From NCBI GenBank assembly GCA_000231825.2, contig JH720307.1:700892-764891 (forward strand): 64,000 nt of DNA. The letters are read 5' to 3'. Origin of the DNA: Tetrahymena elliotti 4EA (taxonomy: Eukaryota > Ciliophora > Oligohymenophorea > Hymenostomatida > Tetrahymenidae). The translations under genes and the position numbers were made by a program. This document shows positions 50,270 through 63,232 of the stretch, in pieces (the first letter of the stretch is position 1; the number at the start of each line of letters is the position of its first letter). Under the pieces are notes generated by a model. The model did not search any database and had not been told where the DNA came from. It saw nothing but the letters and a program-made list of their open reading frames with translations.

Positions 50270-52792
50270 ATGTCAAGCTAAAAGTAGTAATAGTCATAAA
50301 AATATCAAATTCACTCTTAGGCTGAAGAAAATCCTAAGATGAAAGAAATTTTTGACAGTCTATTATAGGCTGGATACTTTAGAATTCGTATTCCAAGTAT
50401 TCAAACATTTGATAAAATTTTAGGAAGTTTAACTTGGTGCATTTCTTGTAGTAACTTCGATATTGATATCGAATATGATGATGAAATGAATTTAGGTCAA
50501 AAGATTGCTTTGAGTGAAAAAATATGTGATGCTTTGTAAAAAATGAAATGTCCATATGAACTTCTCCCTTTCTAAATTAAGGGTCTTGATTTTGATAAAA
50601 TGTATCCTGTATTTAGTTGGTTAATTAAATTTGTTTACGAAACAAGAGAAGAAAGATGGGATTTTAACACATCAATGAGTAATTTCCTTGGTAAAAAGGT
50701 AAAAAAATGATTCATTTTTCTAAAAACATCAGATTAAATTTGAATAAATCTAATTATTTTACTTGAGATATATTATAATTTCATCATTTTTAATCATTAA
50801 AAATATATAGACCTATCCTAGCTTCATTGAAAGATAAAAAAAGGAAGAAAATACAATAAACGAAACAATTAAAATCATTTAAACCGTTGATAAAAGATAA
50901 ACAAAGAATGTGAATGCTAAAAACCTTTAGTTAAATGATCCTATTCGTATTTACTCTACTCTTATCGAATATGGAGATATTACAGCTATCAAAACATACA
51001 ACAAATTAAGTGGTGTAGTATCAGGAAAAATAGATTTAGATAGCGAGATTCAAAAATAAAACAAGGTAATCTTTTATATATGAGATGATTTATTTATTAA
51101 AAGCAATCTTTCTTTAAATAAAAATGTTAATACAATTAATGTATCAATATTAATTTATTTATAATATTATTTAATTATTTTAGGGTAAATCTAAGAGTAC
51201 TCGTGATGCTTCTGAACCTGGAAAGAGCAAGAAGGAAGTAGATAAGAAAATTAATGATATAATTTTCTATGATAAAGCTGATAGTAAATCCTAAAAGGTT
51301 GAAGTGGATACAAACAGAATTAATGCTCTGATTGTAAATTAATCTTCTCAACCTTAATTTATGTAGTTAAACTAGTAAAATGCTGAAATTAGTGATAGAA
51401 CATAAAAAACTCAAGAAGCTACTTTCAAAAGAGGAAAGTTAGCTTAAATGACAGCACCTTAATTTGCTCAAGTTTAAATTGGTGGAAATCAGCCTGGCAA
51501 TGAAGGAAGTCTATAGAATTAAATTACTTAGGCATTAAATACAATGAATTAATTATCTACAAATAACGGATCTGCAGGAGCTGATGCAAATGGATAAGTT
51601 AGTTTAGATCCTGAAAATGAGGTTGAATTATAAGTTGAAGGTAACAATAATTTTACTGATTTAAGAACAGGAGGGAGAAGACAATCAGTAGTAGGAGCTA
51701 ATCTGATGGAATTAATTGCTTAAGGGCAAGATGATATCAAAGAAGCTATTTCTAAGACAGCAGAAGAAGAAGAAAGTCCTGAAATAGAATTTGCAAATAT
51801 CATCAAAACAGAAAAGGAATTCCATGAAAAATAAGTTGTAGCATTGAGCCAAAAGATAGCAGATTTACAAAAGAAGTTGTAAGAAGAAAAAGAAGAACTC
51901 AAAAAAATATAAGAGGAAGAAGAAGAGAGAGAAATCTATTATAAATAGCACACTAATTTAGATGAAGAATTAAAAGAAACAAGATAGCTGATTGAAAAAA
52001 AGCTTTAACAAGTAATTTTTGAAATTATTTTTTTGTAAGATATTAAATCAAATATTTTAATTAAATTATCTCTAATAGGCTAAAATAAAAAGTAAAGAAA
52101 TGATTGCAGAGGCAGAGTTAAATGTTTAAAAGAGAAATGCTTTGAAAGAGTAAAAAACAAAATTGAGAAAAGAAATCAAAACATAAATCTAAGAAAGTGA
52201 GAAGGAAATAGAAAAAACAAAGAAAGAAGCTACTTTATTAGAAGATTAGAATGATTAAGGTGAAGAATTCTCTGAAGATTACATCAAAAAGAAGGACAAG
52301 TTAAATAAGAAAACTGAAGAACTTTCAAAGTTTAACTAAGAAAACGCTGTGCTACAAAGAAAACTAGAGAATTACCCCAGTGCATCAGAAATTGCATAGT
52401 ATCAACTAAGATTACTTGAATTGTATGAGAGTATCAGTTCCGAAAGTGAGAAAGAAAAAGATAATTATATCAGATACAATAATTATTGTGATATCAAGAC
52501 CTAACTCGTTTAATTCGTAGAAATTATGAAAGCCTTCAAAGAAAACTATCAAGTTCACAAGAAGAGTAAAAGTGGTAGAACTAAATTCATTGGAGACTTA
52601 ACTGAAGCTTACAAAGGTCTTGAAGAAAATTGTACAAAAGCATTATAATTGCTTACAAATATTAAAAATCAAAGAGAAAGAAAGATGGAAGATTTTAACC
52701 AACTTAAAGTCCAAGAAAGAGATTACTTCAAATTACTTAAAGATTTTCGTCTAGAACTTGAAGTTAATGATACTTTATAACAAAGACAATGA
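50270..52792 (+). CDS. CCDC93: CCDC93, CCC complex subunit
   Basis: 741-aa protein from exons 50270-50698, 50811-51065, 51184-52011 and 52079-52792, each of exact codon length. The N-terminal domain (about 20-140) contains LQAGYFRIRIPSIQTFDKI, GSLTWCISCSNFDIDIEY, GQKIALSEKICDAL, MKCPYELLPFQIKGLDF and VFSWLIKFVYETREE, closely matching CCDC93. The middle is a poorly ordered Q/N/S linker. From about 430 a long coiled coil runs to the end and carries YPSASEIAQYQLRLLELYE, the conserved CCDC93 signature of the form IPSxxELxQYQxRFxELY. In animals CCDC93 pairs with CCDC22 and COMMD proteins to form the CCC/Commander complex, which recycles membrane proteins from endosomes with retriever. That role is inferred by orthology. 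Confidence 0.9.
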
Positions 52793-53271
52793 TACTTTTA
52801 TAATAATATGTGTTATGAATATTATGATGTATCTTTATCAAATATCTTTAAGAAAATATTCATTTTTAATTAAATACCAAATTTATCAAAATCACTTTCT
52901 TGAAAGATAAACTAATTCAAATATTTTAATGAAACACATAATATTAAATGAAATTGATTTTCGAAAATAAAAAAAACTAAATTTATTAATTATTTTGGGT
53001 ATTTTTTTTTCTAATAATAAATTAATATAAATAATATTTTGGGTTAAAAAAGTGCTTAAAAATGATCTACCTTTAAAATATATTTTTGTTAATACTCAAT
53101 TTAGTAAAAAGTCATTTTAGAGAAAGATAAAACAACTGAAATATTTAAAATAATATCAAATATTGATAGATTTCTTGTTAATTACTTAACAAAGCAAAAT
53201 ATTTCACATTGAATTAAAAAATCTTTAAAATAATTTAATTGAACTATTTTTAATTTCAACAACAAAAATCT
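52793..53271. other. Intergenic between convergent genes
   Basis: 479 bp of AT-rich sequence between convergent stops. No feature supported. Confidence 0.6.
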
Positions 53272-55602
53272 TCAACCAATAAAATCATTTTAAATGGATT
53301 ACAGAATCCTTTAATCAATTTAATGCAAATCTGATTTTCTGCTTTAACATTTCTCTAAAAATTTTTAGGAAAATTAGCATTAAAGTTCATCAGATAGAGA
53401 TATGGCTAGCTGCTGCTCGTAATAATTTAGTTTGTTTTCTATTTTAATAATTTTTCTAAATAAAATTCTTTTTTTTTAAAATTACCTTATTTATTTGATA
53501 ATTCTTAAAATTAGCTTTATTATAAATCTAGGAAATAAGAGTTGCACCCCATCAACTACAAAGCAGCTAATTATTCATGGCTAAGTAAGATGTAAATAGC
53601 TTTTTTTAAGAACAAAATATCTTTATAAATTCTAAAAATATCTAGTTCTCTCTCAATTTATGATTCTATTTTTTTTAATTTCGATTTATCAAAATTATTT
53701 GTAAATTTTTTGAATTTCCAGCATCTTTTTACAAAAACATTAAAATTAAAATAATTTTTGAAGAAAAATTAATTACTTAAATCCAAAAATAGACGAATAA
53801 ATTTTTTTAGAAATGCTTGGATTTTTACTCACTTCTAGTTTTTATATACTTTTTTTATATTCTTTCGCTTTATCAATCTCTTTGCTGAGTCCATTAAATA
53901 TCTTTTATGTATTAGAGGTGTTTGAAGTATTTGGTACACCTGGGTTTTTTTTATTTTCTTTAAGAGGAGTATTGAAGAATTAACTATGATTGGCTTAAGC
54001 TTACATCTATTTTGCTGGTGATGATTCATGTAGTTTTAAATTTGGTAGTTAATTAATAGTTAAATATAGACTCTTAGTTTTTTATTTCTTAATCTTTGTT
54101 GGGCTTGAATTAATAATTTTAAAGTTTGAATAGTTATGACTATTCTCTAATGATTCTTTACAGTAGTCATAAGCAGATTCATTAACATCATTTTATTGTA
54201 ATAATTTTTACTATTTTAATTAAGGTGAAAAGAATTATGAATTATATATACTTTACTAATCGGAAGCACAAATAGATTAATCTTCAGTTTTTAATGAATC
54301 TTTTTTTTTAGAAGAGCCTTTTTAGTCTAAAATGTGTTAGTATTAAAAAGGGAATGATGGAACTCGTGTTTGAAATCTTTCTAACTAGTTTTCAATTTTA
54401 TTTTGAATTTAATTATCTTCAATATCTTAAAGATCTTCTTCATCTGATTAATTTTAAGAGCACTAATGTTAAGGTAAAAATGGTTATTAAGGTAATTTTG
54501 TTTATTCATTGTTTTGCTGCACTAGATTAGCATCTTTAGAGATTTATAAATATAGGTCTTAGTAGTAATTCTATAAAAAAAGCATAATAAAATCTTTTTT
54601 TATTGTACTTAGAGAAGCTTTTCTTGCTACGAATCCAACCAGCATTAGCATAGAAAATACACCATAAACAAATGAAATAATTTGCGGCAAAGAGGGGTAT
54701 TATATTTCTACATATTAGAATATTTCATCAATTAAAATATTTATTTAAAAAAATTATTGTATTCCAGTTAGTTATAGAGTGGATTTCTTATCTAGACTTT
54801 AATTTTCTATACTATATTAAACTGGAGAGAAGAAGCTAGTCTATTACTATACAACCAATCCTTGCTTAACAGAAGTAATTTGCTCTAATATTTTTAAGGT
54901 AGTTAACATTGATGCACTACTTAACCCGTAAATAGCAGTACTCCTATAGCTTTTTTCTATTTTTTAAGAAGTAGTATTATACTAAGAAGTCTCTATTCTA
55001 ATTTTTAATGAAGAAAATACTCCATTAATTAGATTATCTATTTTTTCTTAACTAGCGCAATTATCAGGAATAGTAGTCTTAAAGTAGTCAAGATCTTAGC
55101 AGCCATAAACATTTATCTGAACTTAAGACTAGATATGATTCTTTTGATTAGAAATTAATGTATAGTTCTATATTTTCTAGAAATCTAAGCAATAATACCC
55201 TTACAACTCAGGATTACTACATTTTATGACATCTAAAGGTATAATTTAATAGTTTTCTTATTACAAATATAGCAAATAAGCCATGTAAACAATATATTTT
55301 TGATTTGTTTACTACTCTAAGAGATCAACACTAACATTATAATCTGATTCAAATCTAAAAGTAATAAGATCTTCAGACAACTCTAAATTGATACTTCCAT
55401 CATTTGTTTAAAACTATGATTTATAGTTTGGAGCAATTAAGTTGTTTATGTATTGATTTAAAATATAAACAAAATAGCAGGAAGTCAATCCAAATATGGC
55501 AATTGACAAAAGAGATCCAAATAAAGTCCCTTTTCTTATTTGAGCACTTTTTATATTGAAGTAAAATTGCTAAGAAAATAAATCAAAATTTGAGAAATTC
55601 AT
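53272..55602 (-). CDS. Ciliate-type two-helix membrane protein, 699 aa
   Basis: Exons 55602-53850, 53665-53486 and 53438-53272, phases closed. The layout is a short cytoplasmic start, helix one at about 27-48, an ectodomain of about 255 residues with scattered cysteines, helix two at about 306-325, then a long Q/S/K-rich tail. The tail ends in a folded module spread over the last two exons. Its segments are ERELDIFRIYKDILFLKKAI, LAALQLMGCNSYFL and, at the end, KFLEKCQ with QIDQRILQSIQ. I recall this terminal module and the paired-helix layout as recurring in large families of uncharacterised transmembrane proteins of Tetrahymena and Paramecium; this is from memory, not a search. Without the 184-nt intron (53849-53666) the first exon would run to a TGA at 53691-53689 and lose the module. 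Confidence 0.75.
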
Positions 55603-57420
55603 TTTTATTTGGCTGGTACTTTGGAGTTTCTTTTTTTTTCTTTCTTATTTAATTAAGTTTTTTATTTATTTTCTAAAATTCTTTGACCACCAATAAATTT
55701 CCAATTACAACTAAAATTATTATGACAGAAATGACAGACTTTTTATATTTAAGCACTTCTGACTAATTAAGCATTCTATAAAACATCTAAGATTAATAAT
55801 TTTTAATGATTATAAAAAACAACCACAGATTTTAATTTACATAAAAAACCTTATTAATAGTTTTTTTCATTACAGATAAAAAATACATTTTGTAAAGATT
55901 AAACTTATCATTCTCTGGCAACATTAATTAGATATTTCAATTACTTTTTAACATTATATATATTTTTACTCACATTTTAGACTAGAATATTCTTATGCTG
56001 CTTCATGATTCAGTTATTCTTAGAATTATTTTGGGTAATTTAGGTTTTTTATTCATAAATAAATAAACCAAGTAAAATATTCTTAAGATATAAATTAATA
56101 ATATTGTTTTAACATTAATAGTATTTAATACAAATACTAACTAATAAATGGTTTTTCTACAATTACCACAATAACCTAAATTTTAAAATAAAATGATTAT
56201 CTTTCTTTGTTTTAGCAAATTATTGGTTCGTTAAATAGAATTTCTTGCAATATTTTTTTTTATTTCAATTTAGATTTTCTCAATGCTATTAATAAATAAA
56301 ATTGAAAAAATTAAGGATTAAATGAATATGTACTTTTTTAAAAAGTTAATCAATTCATTTATTAGCTTTTATTTTTCATAAAATTCATTCAGATTAATTT
56401 CTACAAAATTATTTCAAAATTTAAAAAAAAACATAAAAAATTTTTAATTATTTAAAATATATTTTAATTTATAAAATATGATTAGCTTTGTCCTTCTTTT
56501 TTTAAATATAAAAAATGATTTCATTATTCTAAATTAAAAGTTTTTTGTCTTAATAATTTAAAACCAACATTTTTTCTATTTTCAGTCTGATATATAAAAA
56601 AAAATTTTAAATACTTTGTTCAATATTTTTTATAAAATTAATAAAACTAAGAGTTTTAAAAATAGATCAATATAAAGAATCAAAATTTTAAAATACTATA
56701 AATATACTATATATGGTATAAAAGTATTTAAAGAATAAATTTATTGAACATTTTTTAACTTAAATTGTAAAATTTTGTAAACCAAAAATTGCTAACAAAT
56801 TTTAAAAACTTATTGTTGTAGTATTTTAAATAAATTCACTATAAATTTATTCTAAAAAAATTAATAAGAGATAATAAATAGCACTTTCTTTTTCTTTTTA
56901 AAGAAGTTTTTATTGATTATCTATCTCTAGCATAAAAAAAATCTCTTTGAAAAAGTTTTTTTCTATATTAATTTTCTACTTCAAAAAGACTTTATTAAAA
57001 GATTGATTATTTGTTTCTATTACAAATTTTGAATTTTAATAATGCGAAATTAAATTAATTCAACTAACTAAACTTTAAATTATTAAACAAAATTAGCTGG
57101 CTTCTAGAGTAATGTTTTATCATTTATTTAAACATTTACTCTTTAGAGTGAGTTAGATTAATTTGAAACAAAATTATTTCTTGATTTTTAAAGAAAAATA
57201 AAATATTTTTAAAATAAATTAAGAACAAAAAATGAAAACAATAACAAATATTAAAGATATTAAGTTATTAAAGGAATGGTTAATAATATAGTTTTTTTGG
57301 AAGAGTTGATACTAATTTAAAATTAAGTACTGGATTCTATCTCACCTAATTAAATTAATCAAAATATATCTTCAAAAAAAATTTGTTATCTATTAAGTAT
57401 TAACACACAAATAATTTAAA
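55603..57420. other. Intergenic between divergent genes
   Basis: 1.8 kb of very AT-rich DNA containing the promoters of two divergent genes. No exon, RNA gene or repeat array seen. Confidence 0.6.
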
Positions 57421-58428
57421 ATGGGTTGCTCAAGTTCTGCAGAAATAAATGTAAAAAAATCTAGAATTTAGCTCTTTGAAGAAGAGGGAGAAATCAATTT
57501 AAATGTTTCAAGCAAAAAAGACAAATAAGAATAAAGAAAGCCTAACCCATTAGTTTATAGAGCTGTTTAGACTTCAAAATAAATGGCTAATATGGGCAAT
57601 TCTTTTGATGGAAAAGAAGTTAAATAAATTGTGATAAAGAGCATGACATTTAATATAGCAAATTAAGATAGTCATTAGGGTTTTTCAGAGTATAGAGCCA
57701 AAAATATAGCAAAGCATATTTTAGAAGTAAATCCTGATGTAGTAGGATTTTAGGAGCTTAGAGAGAATAGCTGCATTAAAAAAAACTAATTAGAAAGAAT
57801 TTTAATTGAACTTTAGTAAATATAGCCAGATTTTAAATGGTACAGCGTTTGGGTTCCCTCAATGTAATATAAAAAGCTAGGGATAAATACTTGTGCAGAA
57901 GGTTTAGGTTTAATTAGCAGATTCCCTATTAAATCATTTAAATAAGAATTTATTCCACTCGATAAAAATGGGACTGATAAGAATTAACGATCTGTATTAT
58001 TTGTAGAATTGGAAGATATAAATTTATAATTTTGTGTTACACATTTAAGCTATATTGCAGAAGATTAATATGAGTAAACTAAGCACTTAAGAAAGATTAT
58101 AGATATTTAGTATGCAAAGAGTGAAACCAATTTAAAACAAATTATACTTGGAGATTTTAATTATCATGATGAGGAAAAAGTTAAATATTTGCTTGAAGAC
58201 GAAGACATTAGAGGCTTTAAAGACACAGCTGCTGTATTAAATAATTTATAAAATACATGGCATCTTTACAGGTATGATAGAATTCTTTACAGAGGAAGTG
58301 GATTAATTCCTGTTAGAATTTATTCTTAAGAGGGATGCTCATGTATTGCAAATTAAACGGGTTATTGTGTTAAACATTATTGCAGTGACCACTATAGTTT
58401 AACTTCTGAATTTATTTTTGAGTTTTGA
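57421..58428 (+). CDS. Endonuclease/exonuclease/phosphatase-fold enzyme with myristoylation-type N-terminus
   Basis: Single-exon gene, 335 aa. The start MGCSSS fits an N-myristoylation site (Gly2) with a palmitoylatable Cys3. The EEP fold begins near residue 72 and all expected motifs are present. N78 is in MTFNIA and E112 in VVGFQEL, the metal-binding pair. H208 lies in CVTHLS, D245 and N247 in LGDFN, and D323/H324 in SDHYS, the general base pair. YDRILYR (about 275-281) resembles the corresponding strand of inositol 5-phosphatases, while the compact length and DFN motif also suit sphingomyelinase or DNase-like members. It probably hydrolyses a phosphodiester or phosphomonoester at a membrane surface; the substrate cannot be read from the sequence. 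A C-terminal cysteine group (CSCIA, YCVKHYC) surrounds the active-site end. Confidence 0.8.
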
Positions 58429-60039
58429 AGTTACTGTATTGAAAAAAATATATTATTCTTGTATCTACAAATATTTATTCTACTTCTTTGTTTCAAAAAT
58501 TATATAATTTCATCAAAAATATTTCAAGTTTAAATAAATAAAATTGATAATATTTGAGATAAATCTTTTTTCTTTTTATCCATAAATTCATTCTTTTTGT
58601 TTTCTATTTAAAATGTATTAAGATAAACAAGTATTTATTCCTTTTCTTTATTGAAAAATAATTTGATTTCATTAAATACATTTAAAATGCTCTGAAATAA
58701 TGCTGTTGTTGAGATAAATCTTTTCTTTAATAATCTATCTATTAATTGACTCTTTGAACAACTATTTAAAAAAATATAATTGTTTTTAAACCTATTTCTT
58801 TATTGAAAAAAAATGTAATATCATTAAATACATTTCAAATATTTGCAAATATATAAAGAAAACATTTTTACTTTTCAAATAACTCTTTTATTTTTTTATA
58901 GATTAATTAATTCTTTGAGGTCATCATTCAAAAATATAGAATAAAAAAATATTTATTTATATTGTTTTAAAAATAAACACCTTAATCTAATTAATCTAAG
59001 ATATTATCAATAATAAAATAGTTTTAATAGGATAGAATAGAATTTCAAAAATGATTACTTAATCAAAATTTAAAATTTTGATACTTTAAGATCGTTTAAA
59101 TTAAAAATAAATAAAATTTTAAATTGGATTAAAAAAATTATACAAACAATATAATAATTTATAAATTTAATCTTAATAATATTTCTTTTATAAACAGAAT
59201 AGAATTTTTTTCTCATTTAAAGCTTTTTGAAAAAGAAAATAGTTAAAAAAATATTAATTTTCTCATTTTAAACTAAAAATTAAATGTCCTCTTTTTTTGG
59301 TTTCCACTAAAAATTGTTCAAGCATAGTAAAATTCTCAATACGTTTTAATGATATTTAAGTGTAATATTTATTAATGGAATTAATAAAAAGAGTTTATAA
59401 AATAAGTATAATACTATTTTTGCATACTCAAAACAATCATCAGATTCCCTATGTAACCAACCTATCAAGAAAAACCTAAATAAAACCTGGATTATGATTT
59501 CTCAATTTTTTTAGTTAAAAAATTAATTTTGTGAATGGAAAAAAATAAATAATTAAAGAGGCAATAAAAGAAATATGAATTTAACTTTGATTAAGAAATT
59601 ATTAGCAAATTATTAATCACTATTTTTTATGAAAGAGATATTAAAATTTATTAATTCCATCAAAAATTCTTTCTATCTTTTACCAAGCAAACCCTAATCA
59701 AAAAATATTAATTTTTTAGCTTTAAAAAAAGAATATTAATCTTTTTTGAAAAATCTAATGTTTATATTAGAAATGAAAATAGGATATTTTTTGCGGCTCT
59801 TTAAATCCACTCACAAAAAATAATCGATTGTGAGCTAAACAGCTGAATTTACAAGAAAATTATAAATAGCATTCATTATAAAAAATTGAGGGTTTATTAA
59901 AATTGTAATTGTAAAAAATACAAAAGAAAAGGAGGCAATATTTAATATTTTAGATAAAGAAATATTATAAAATCAGAAAAAAATCTAGATTAAAAAGTTT
60001 GTTTTGATTTAACACAAAAGATTAAATTTACAAATAAAA
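58429..60039. other. Intergenic, AT-rich
   Basis: 1.6 kb of A/T-run DNA between two plus-strand genes. No feature supported. Confidence 0.6.
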
Positions 60040-61352
60040 ATGAATTACAACAATATTAATGGAAATTTAGGAATGGGTATGGGAATGCCACCCAACTAGT
60101 AAATGTTTTAGCAAAATCAAATGCAAATACAGTAGTAGAATAACTCTATTAACAGCTAAGCAGACAAAAAAGGTCGTCGTACCCGCACAGATCCTAATAA
60201 TAGAAATTACATTTGCGGTTGTGGTAAAAGTTATCTTTCTTACCCAGCCTTATATACCCATGTTAAGTAAAAGCATGGCGGATAGGTAAAATTTAAACTT
60301 TTCTAATTAAAATAATTTACTGGATTACTAACTTAATATTATCATAGACACCATTAGATACCAAAAAGCCTGAGAAAAGCAGAGGATAAAGAGGTAGACC
60401 CACAACCACTAATTAATAAATAGTAATTTTATGATTGCAAAATTATTAAATAGGAATAAATTAACCTATTGAACACTTAAAAAACTATTAATTGTTCATG
60501 TAGAAATGTTGAATATTATTAAAGTAAGAAGGAAATGATACATATGAGCACGAAACAGATAATATGTCAAGCGATTCTAATGATGCATTAAATGTAGTTG
60601 AAGAGTTAGTTCTCAGTCTCTACAAATAATTAAATTAAGATACTAGCATTATTCTTAATGAAAACTCCTCTAATTCATTACAAGATCTCAAAGACTCGTT
60701 CCCTTTTGATGTATGCAATCATTATTAACTTTAATACTTATTTCATTTTGACTTTATTTTTTACTTGGAGATTTATTACTTTTAGTAGACATTTAATCCT
60801 TAATTTTACTATGATTTTATTAAACAATAGATTTTTGAAAACCCAAGCGATTACTAAGTCATTCAAAATCATCTTGAGGAAGTATATAACAACGAAGGAT
60901 AAATTGATGAGGCCGAATCAAGTGATGGAATAGTTAAAACAAAATGCAATTTAGTTTTTGGATTATTTATTTATTCAGTTGGAAAGCACTTGAAAGGATA
61001 TGCATTGAAAGAAATAATATTTTATTGCTGTCTATTCAGAAAAGCTCTTAATGAAAAAGGATGGAAAATCTTGCAAGAATTAGGTATAAACAATAATGTT
61101 CCTGACTAAGATTAAGAATTTTGTGAGAAAAATAGTGCCTAAAATGTGCTTGAAATTTCTAATGAGTTCATCACTGAAATTCTCCCATCTTATCTTGAAA
61201 AGTATTAACATTTAATCTAAGACTATAAAATTATCAGCTTATAAAGCTTAGAAGGTAGTATAATAAAAATTACATAATATTTCTGTAATTGGCTTTATGC
61301 AAGAAGGTACACTAACTCTATGCTTGAATTAAACGAAGACGAAACAATTTGA
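60040..61352 (+). CDS. Atypical C2H2 zinc finger protein (CX1CX12HX4H)
   Basis: 342-aa protein from exons 60040-60285, 60348-60422, 60525-60710 and 60831-61352, each of exact codon length. After a Met/Asn/Gln-rich start, a basic GRRTRTDPNNRNY stretch leads into a single finger with C59, C61, H74 and H79, that is CX1CX12HX4H. The cysteines are one residue apart instead of two to four. The next exon has RGQRGRPTT, an AT-hook-like core. The remaining 230 residues form a helical domain, ending in a YFCNWLYARRYT segment and an acidic tail. I recall similar finger-plus-helical-domain proteins in ciliates, from memory only. A DNA-binding role is inferred from the finger and the GRP core. Confidence 0.75.
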
Positions 61353-62362
61353 ACAAGAAAAGTAAAATGATTTATCAAAGGTGAACTTATACTAACAAAC
61401 ACATTATAAACAAATTACAATTTTAACAAAATATGTCTAACTCATTTTATAACTTAATTACTTAATTTTAGTCTATATCCTTCCATAGAGTTTCTTATTA
61501 TTGAATAGTTTTATATTCTAATAACATTTTTATTTAATCTTTGCCATGTTATTTTATCTGATAAACTTATTAATTCACAATATTTTCCCATCAAATGAAA
61601 AAGAGCTTTCAGATATATTAAATGAAAAAAGACTTAATTTCTCTAAAAATTTGTAAATAAATAAGTACAGAAATATTTTATTTTTTTTGCTATTTTAATA
61701 AAAAATAAAAAATAATTTTATTTTAAAAAAACTTATCAAATTGTAGTTTTAAAATTAGTGCTGATTATTTTGGACAAAATTTTGATTTTTATCAAAACCT
61801 TCTTCATTTTTTAACATTTTCTATTTCTATGAAATTTAAATTTAGATAAAAAAATTTTTCTTCAATCAATTTCTTAAAGTCGTTGTCAACAAATATTTTT
61901 TTTGACGCTTTGATGCTGAGACAAGAGAATTATCAGCAAAGTTTAATATAAAAATGTATTCTATAATTCAAAATATTAATTAATATTTAAATTTATATTT
62001 TTATTTTGTTTTAAATTAAGTAATAAATATTAATTTTGATGAGTAAATAATGTTTGTGAATATTTTTTTTTAAATAAGAATAGAATTAAATTTTAAAAAT
62101 TTTTACAGATGGAGATTAATTAGAATTGAATATTAATTCAACTTTTAAAACAATTAATTATTAAGGTAGTTTCTAAACAAATTATATTTGAGACAATAGT
62201 TTTGAAGATCAAAAATCTTTTAGAAATTATTTCAATTTTTGATAATTTATATATGTTAAAGATTGCTATTGAATGCTACTGAAGCAAATAAAACAGATCA
62301 TTTACAAATAATAAAATTTTTATTTATTTATAAGGTTTTTAATGTTTAAATATTTTTAAATA
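61353..62362. other. Intergenic between convergent genes
   Basis: 1 kb of AT-rich sequence between convergent stops, the widest such interval in the window. No feature supported. Confidence 0.6.
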
Positions 62363-63232
62363 TCAATTAGCAGCACTACTTTCAGCTTTTTTTTCAATTT
62401 TTTTAGGAGCTTCAATGCTTTCAATTTATGTGTATCTGTTAAAATTTTCAGGGTTTGTAAAGTCATTTAATTTAATAATTTTAATAATATCTTCCTTTTC
62501 TATTCTAGGAGTATGTACAGATACATAAGGCTTGAGCTAAGTTTGATATTTAAAAAATAATTAAAAAATAATCCTATTTATTTTAATAGAACTTAAAGAA
62601 AAAGTAAATATATCTATCTACTTATTCTTTACTAAGATCTAAAATAATATTGCTATTATTAAACATTAGTAATTTACATCGAAATCAGTTAAATCAGGAA
62701 TATCTAAGAAGGGAACTCTTTAACTATCAAATAAGAATTTACCTAATCAAATTTTAAAACATTTTTAGATATTGTTCAGTATGAATTTTAGCAAAAAATT
62801 CAATGAAAATCAATTTTTAATTTCAAAAATATGTTAAAATCAATACTTCTAGATGAGTATTGACCGAATAATCTGTCAGAATCTCTTTCCATGCGATAGA
62901 TTTTATATCTTCCCTAAACGCCTTACTATTTAATTAAAATTATGCTTAAAATGATTTTCTAGTTAATCAATAAATCAAATTCGCTCTAATAGTCTATTTG
63001 TCCTAGCTAATTCCAAAATAATCATTGTGAATTGAACATTCTAAAATTTTGTAATTATTCATGATTTTTAAATTGATTTTACCTTTTTTAATTCTTCTTT
63101 GGTATGTAAATCAATCATACCAGGTTTTTTATGATATTGGCTATGCTTCATACGATAGCTGTAAACACCTAATCTTTTTCTGAAGGAATTTTAACCTTAC
63201 TTTCTTGCAAATTGCATAAAGATATTTTCCAT
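62363..63232 (-). CDS. 182-aa basic protein, possibly mitochondrial, unknown family
   Basis: Not recognised. Exons 63232-63083, 63006-62847, 62742-62678 and 62536-62363 with phases closed (introns 76, 104 and 141 nt). The N-terminus is rich in Arg, Lys, Gln, Phe and Tyr with no acidic residue from residue 3 to about 40 (ARKQGQNSFRKRLGVYSYRM), which would suit a mitochondrial presequence. The centre contains GRYKIYRMERDSDRLFGQYS and FLFDSQRVPFLDIPDLTDFD, well-composed and likely folded. The end is Lys/Glu/Ala-rich (APKKIEKKAESSAAN). Size and charge would fit a mitoribosomal or respiratory-complex accessory subunit, but no family motif supports that. A hydrophobic stretch in exon 2 near 62950 is the least certain part of the model. 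Confidence 0.65.

Noticed and set aside
53294..53650. Plus-strand open frame starting ATGGATTACAG with fairly high GC
   Set aside because: It is antisense to the last two exons of the minus-strand membrane protein, which explain the GC content and carry the folded module.
60658..60933. 91-aa plus-strand open frame in the zinc finger gene region
   Set aside because: It bridges an intron in the wrong frame; the true exons 60525-60710 and 60831-61352 use another frame and continue to a TGA.
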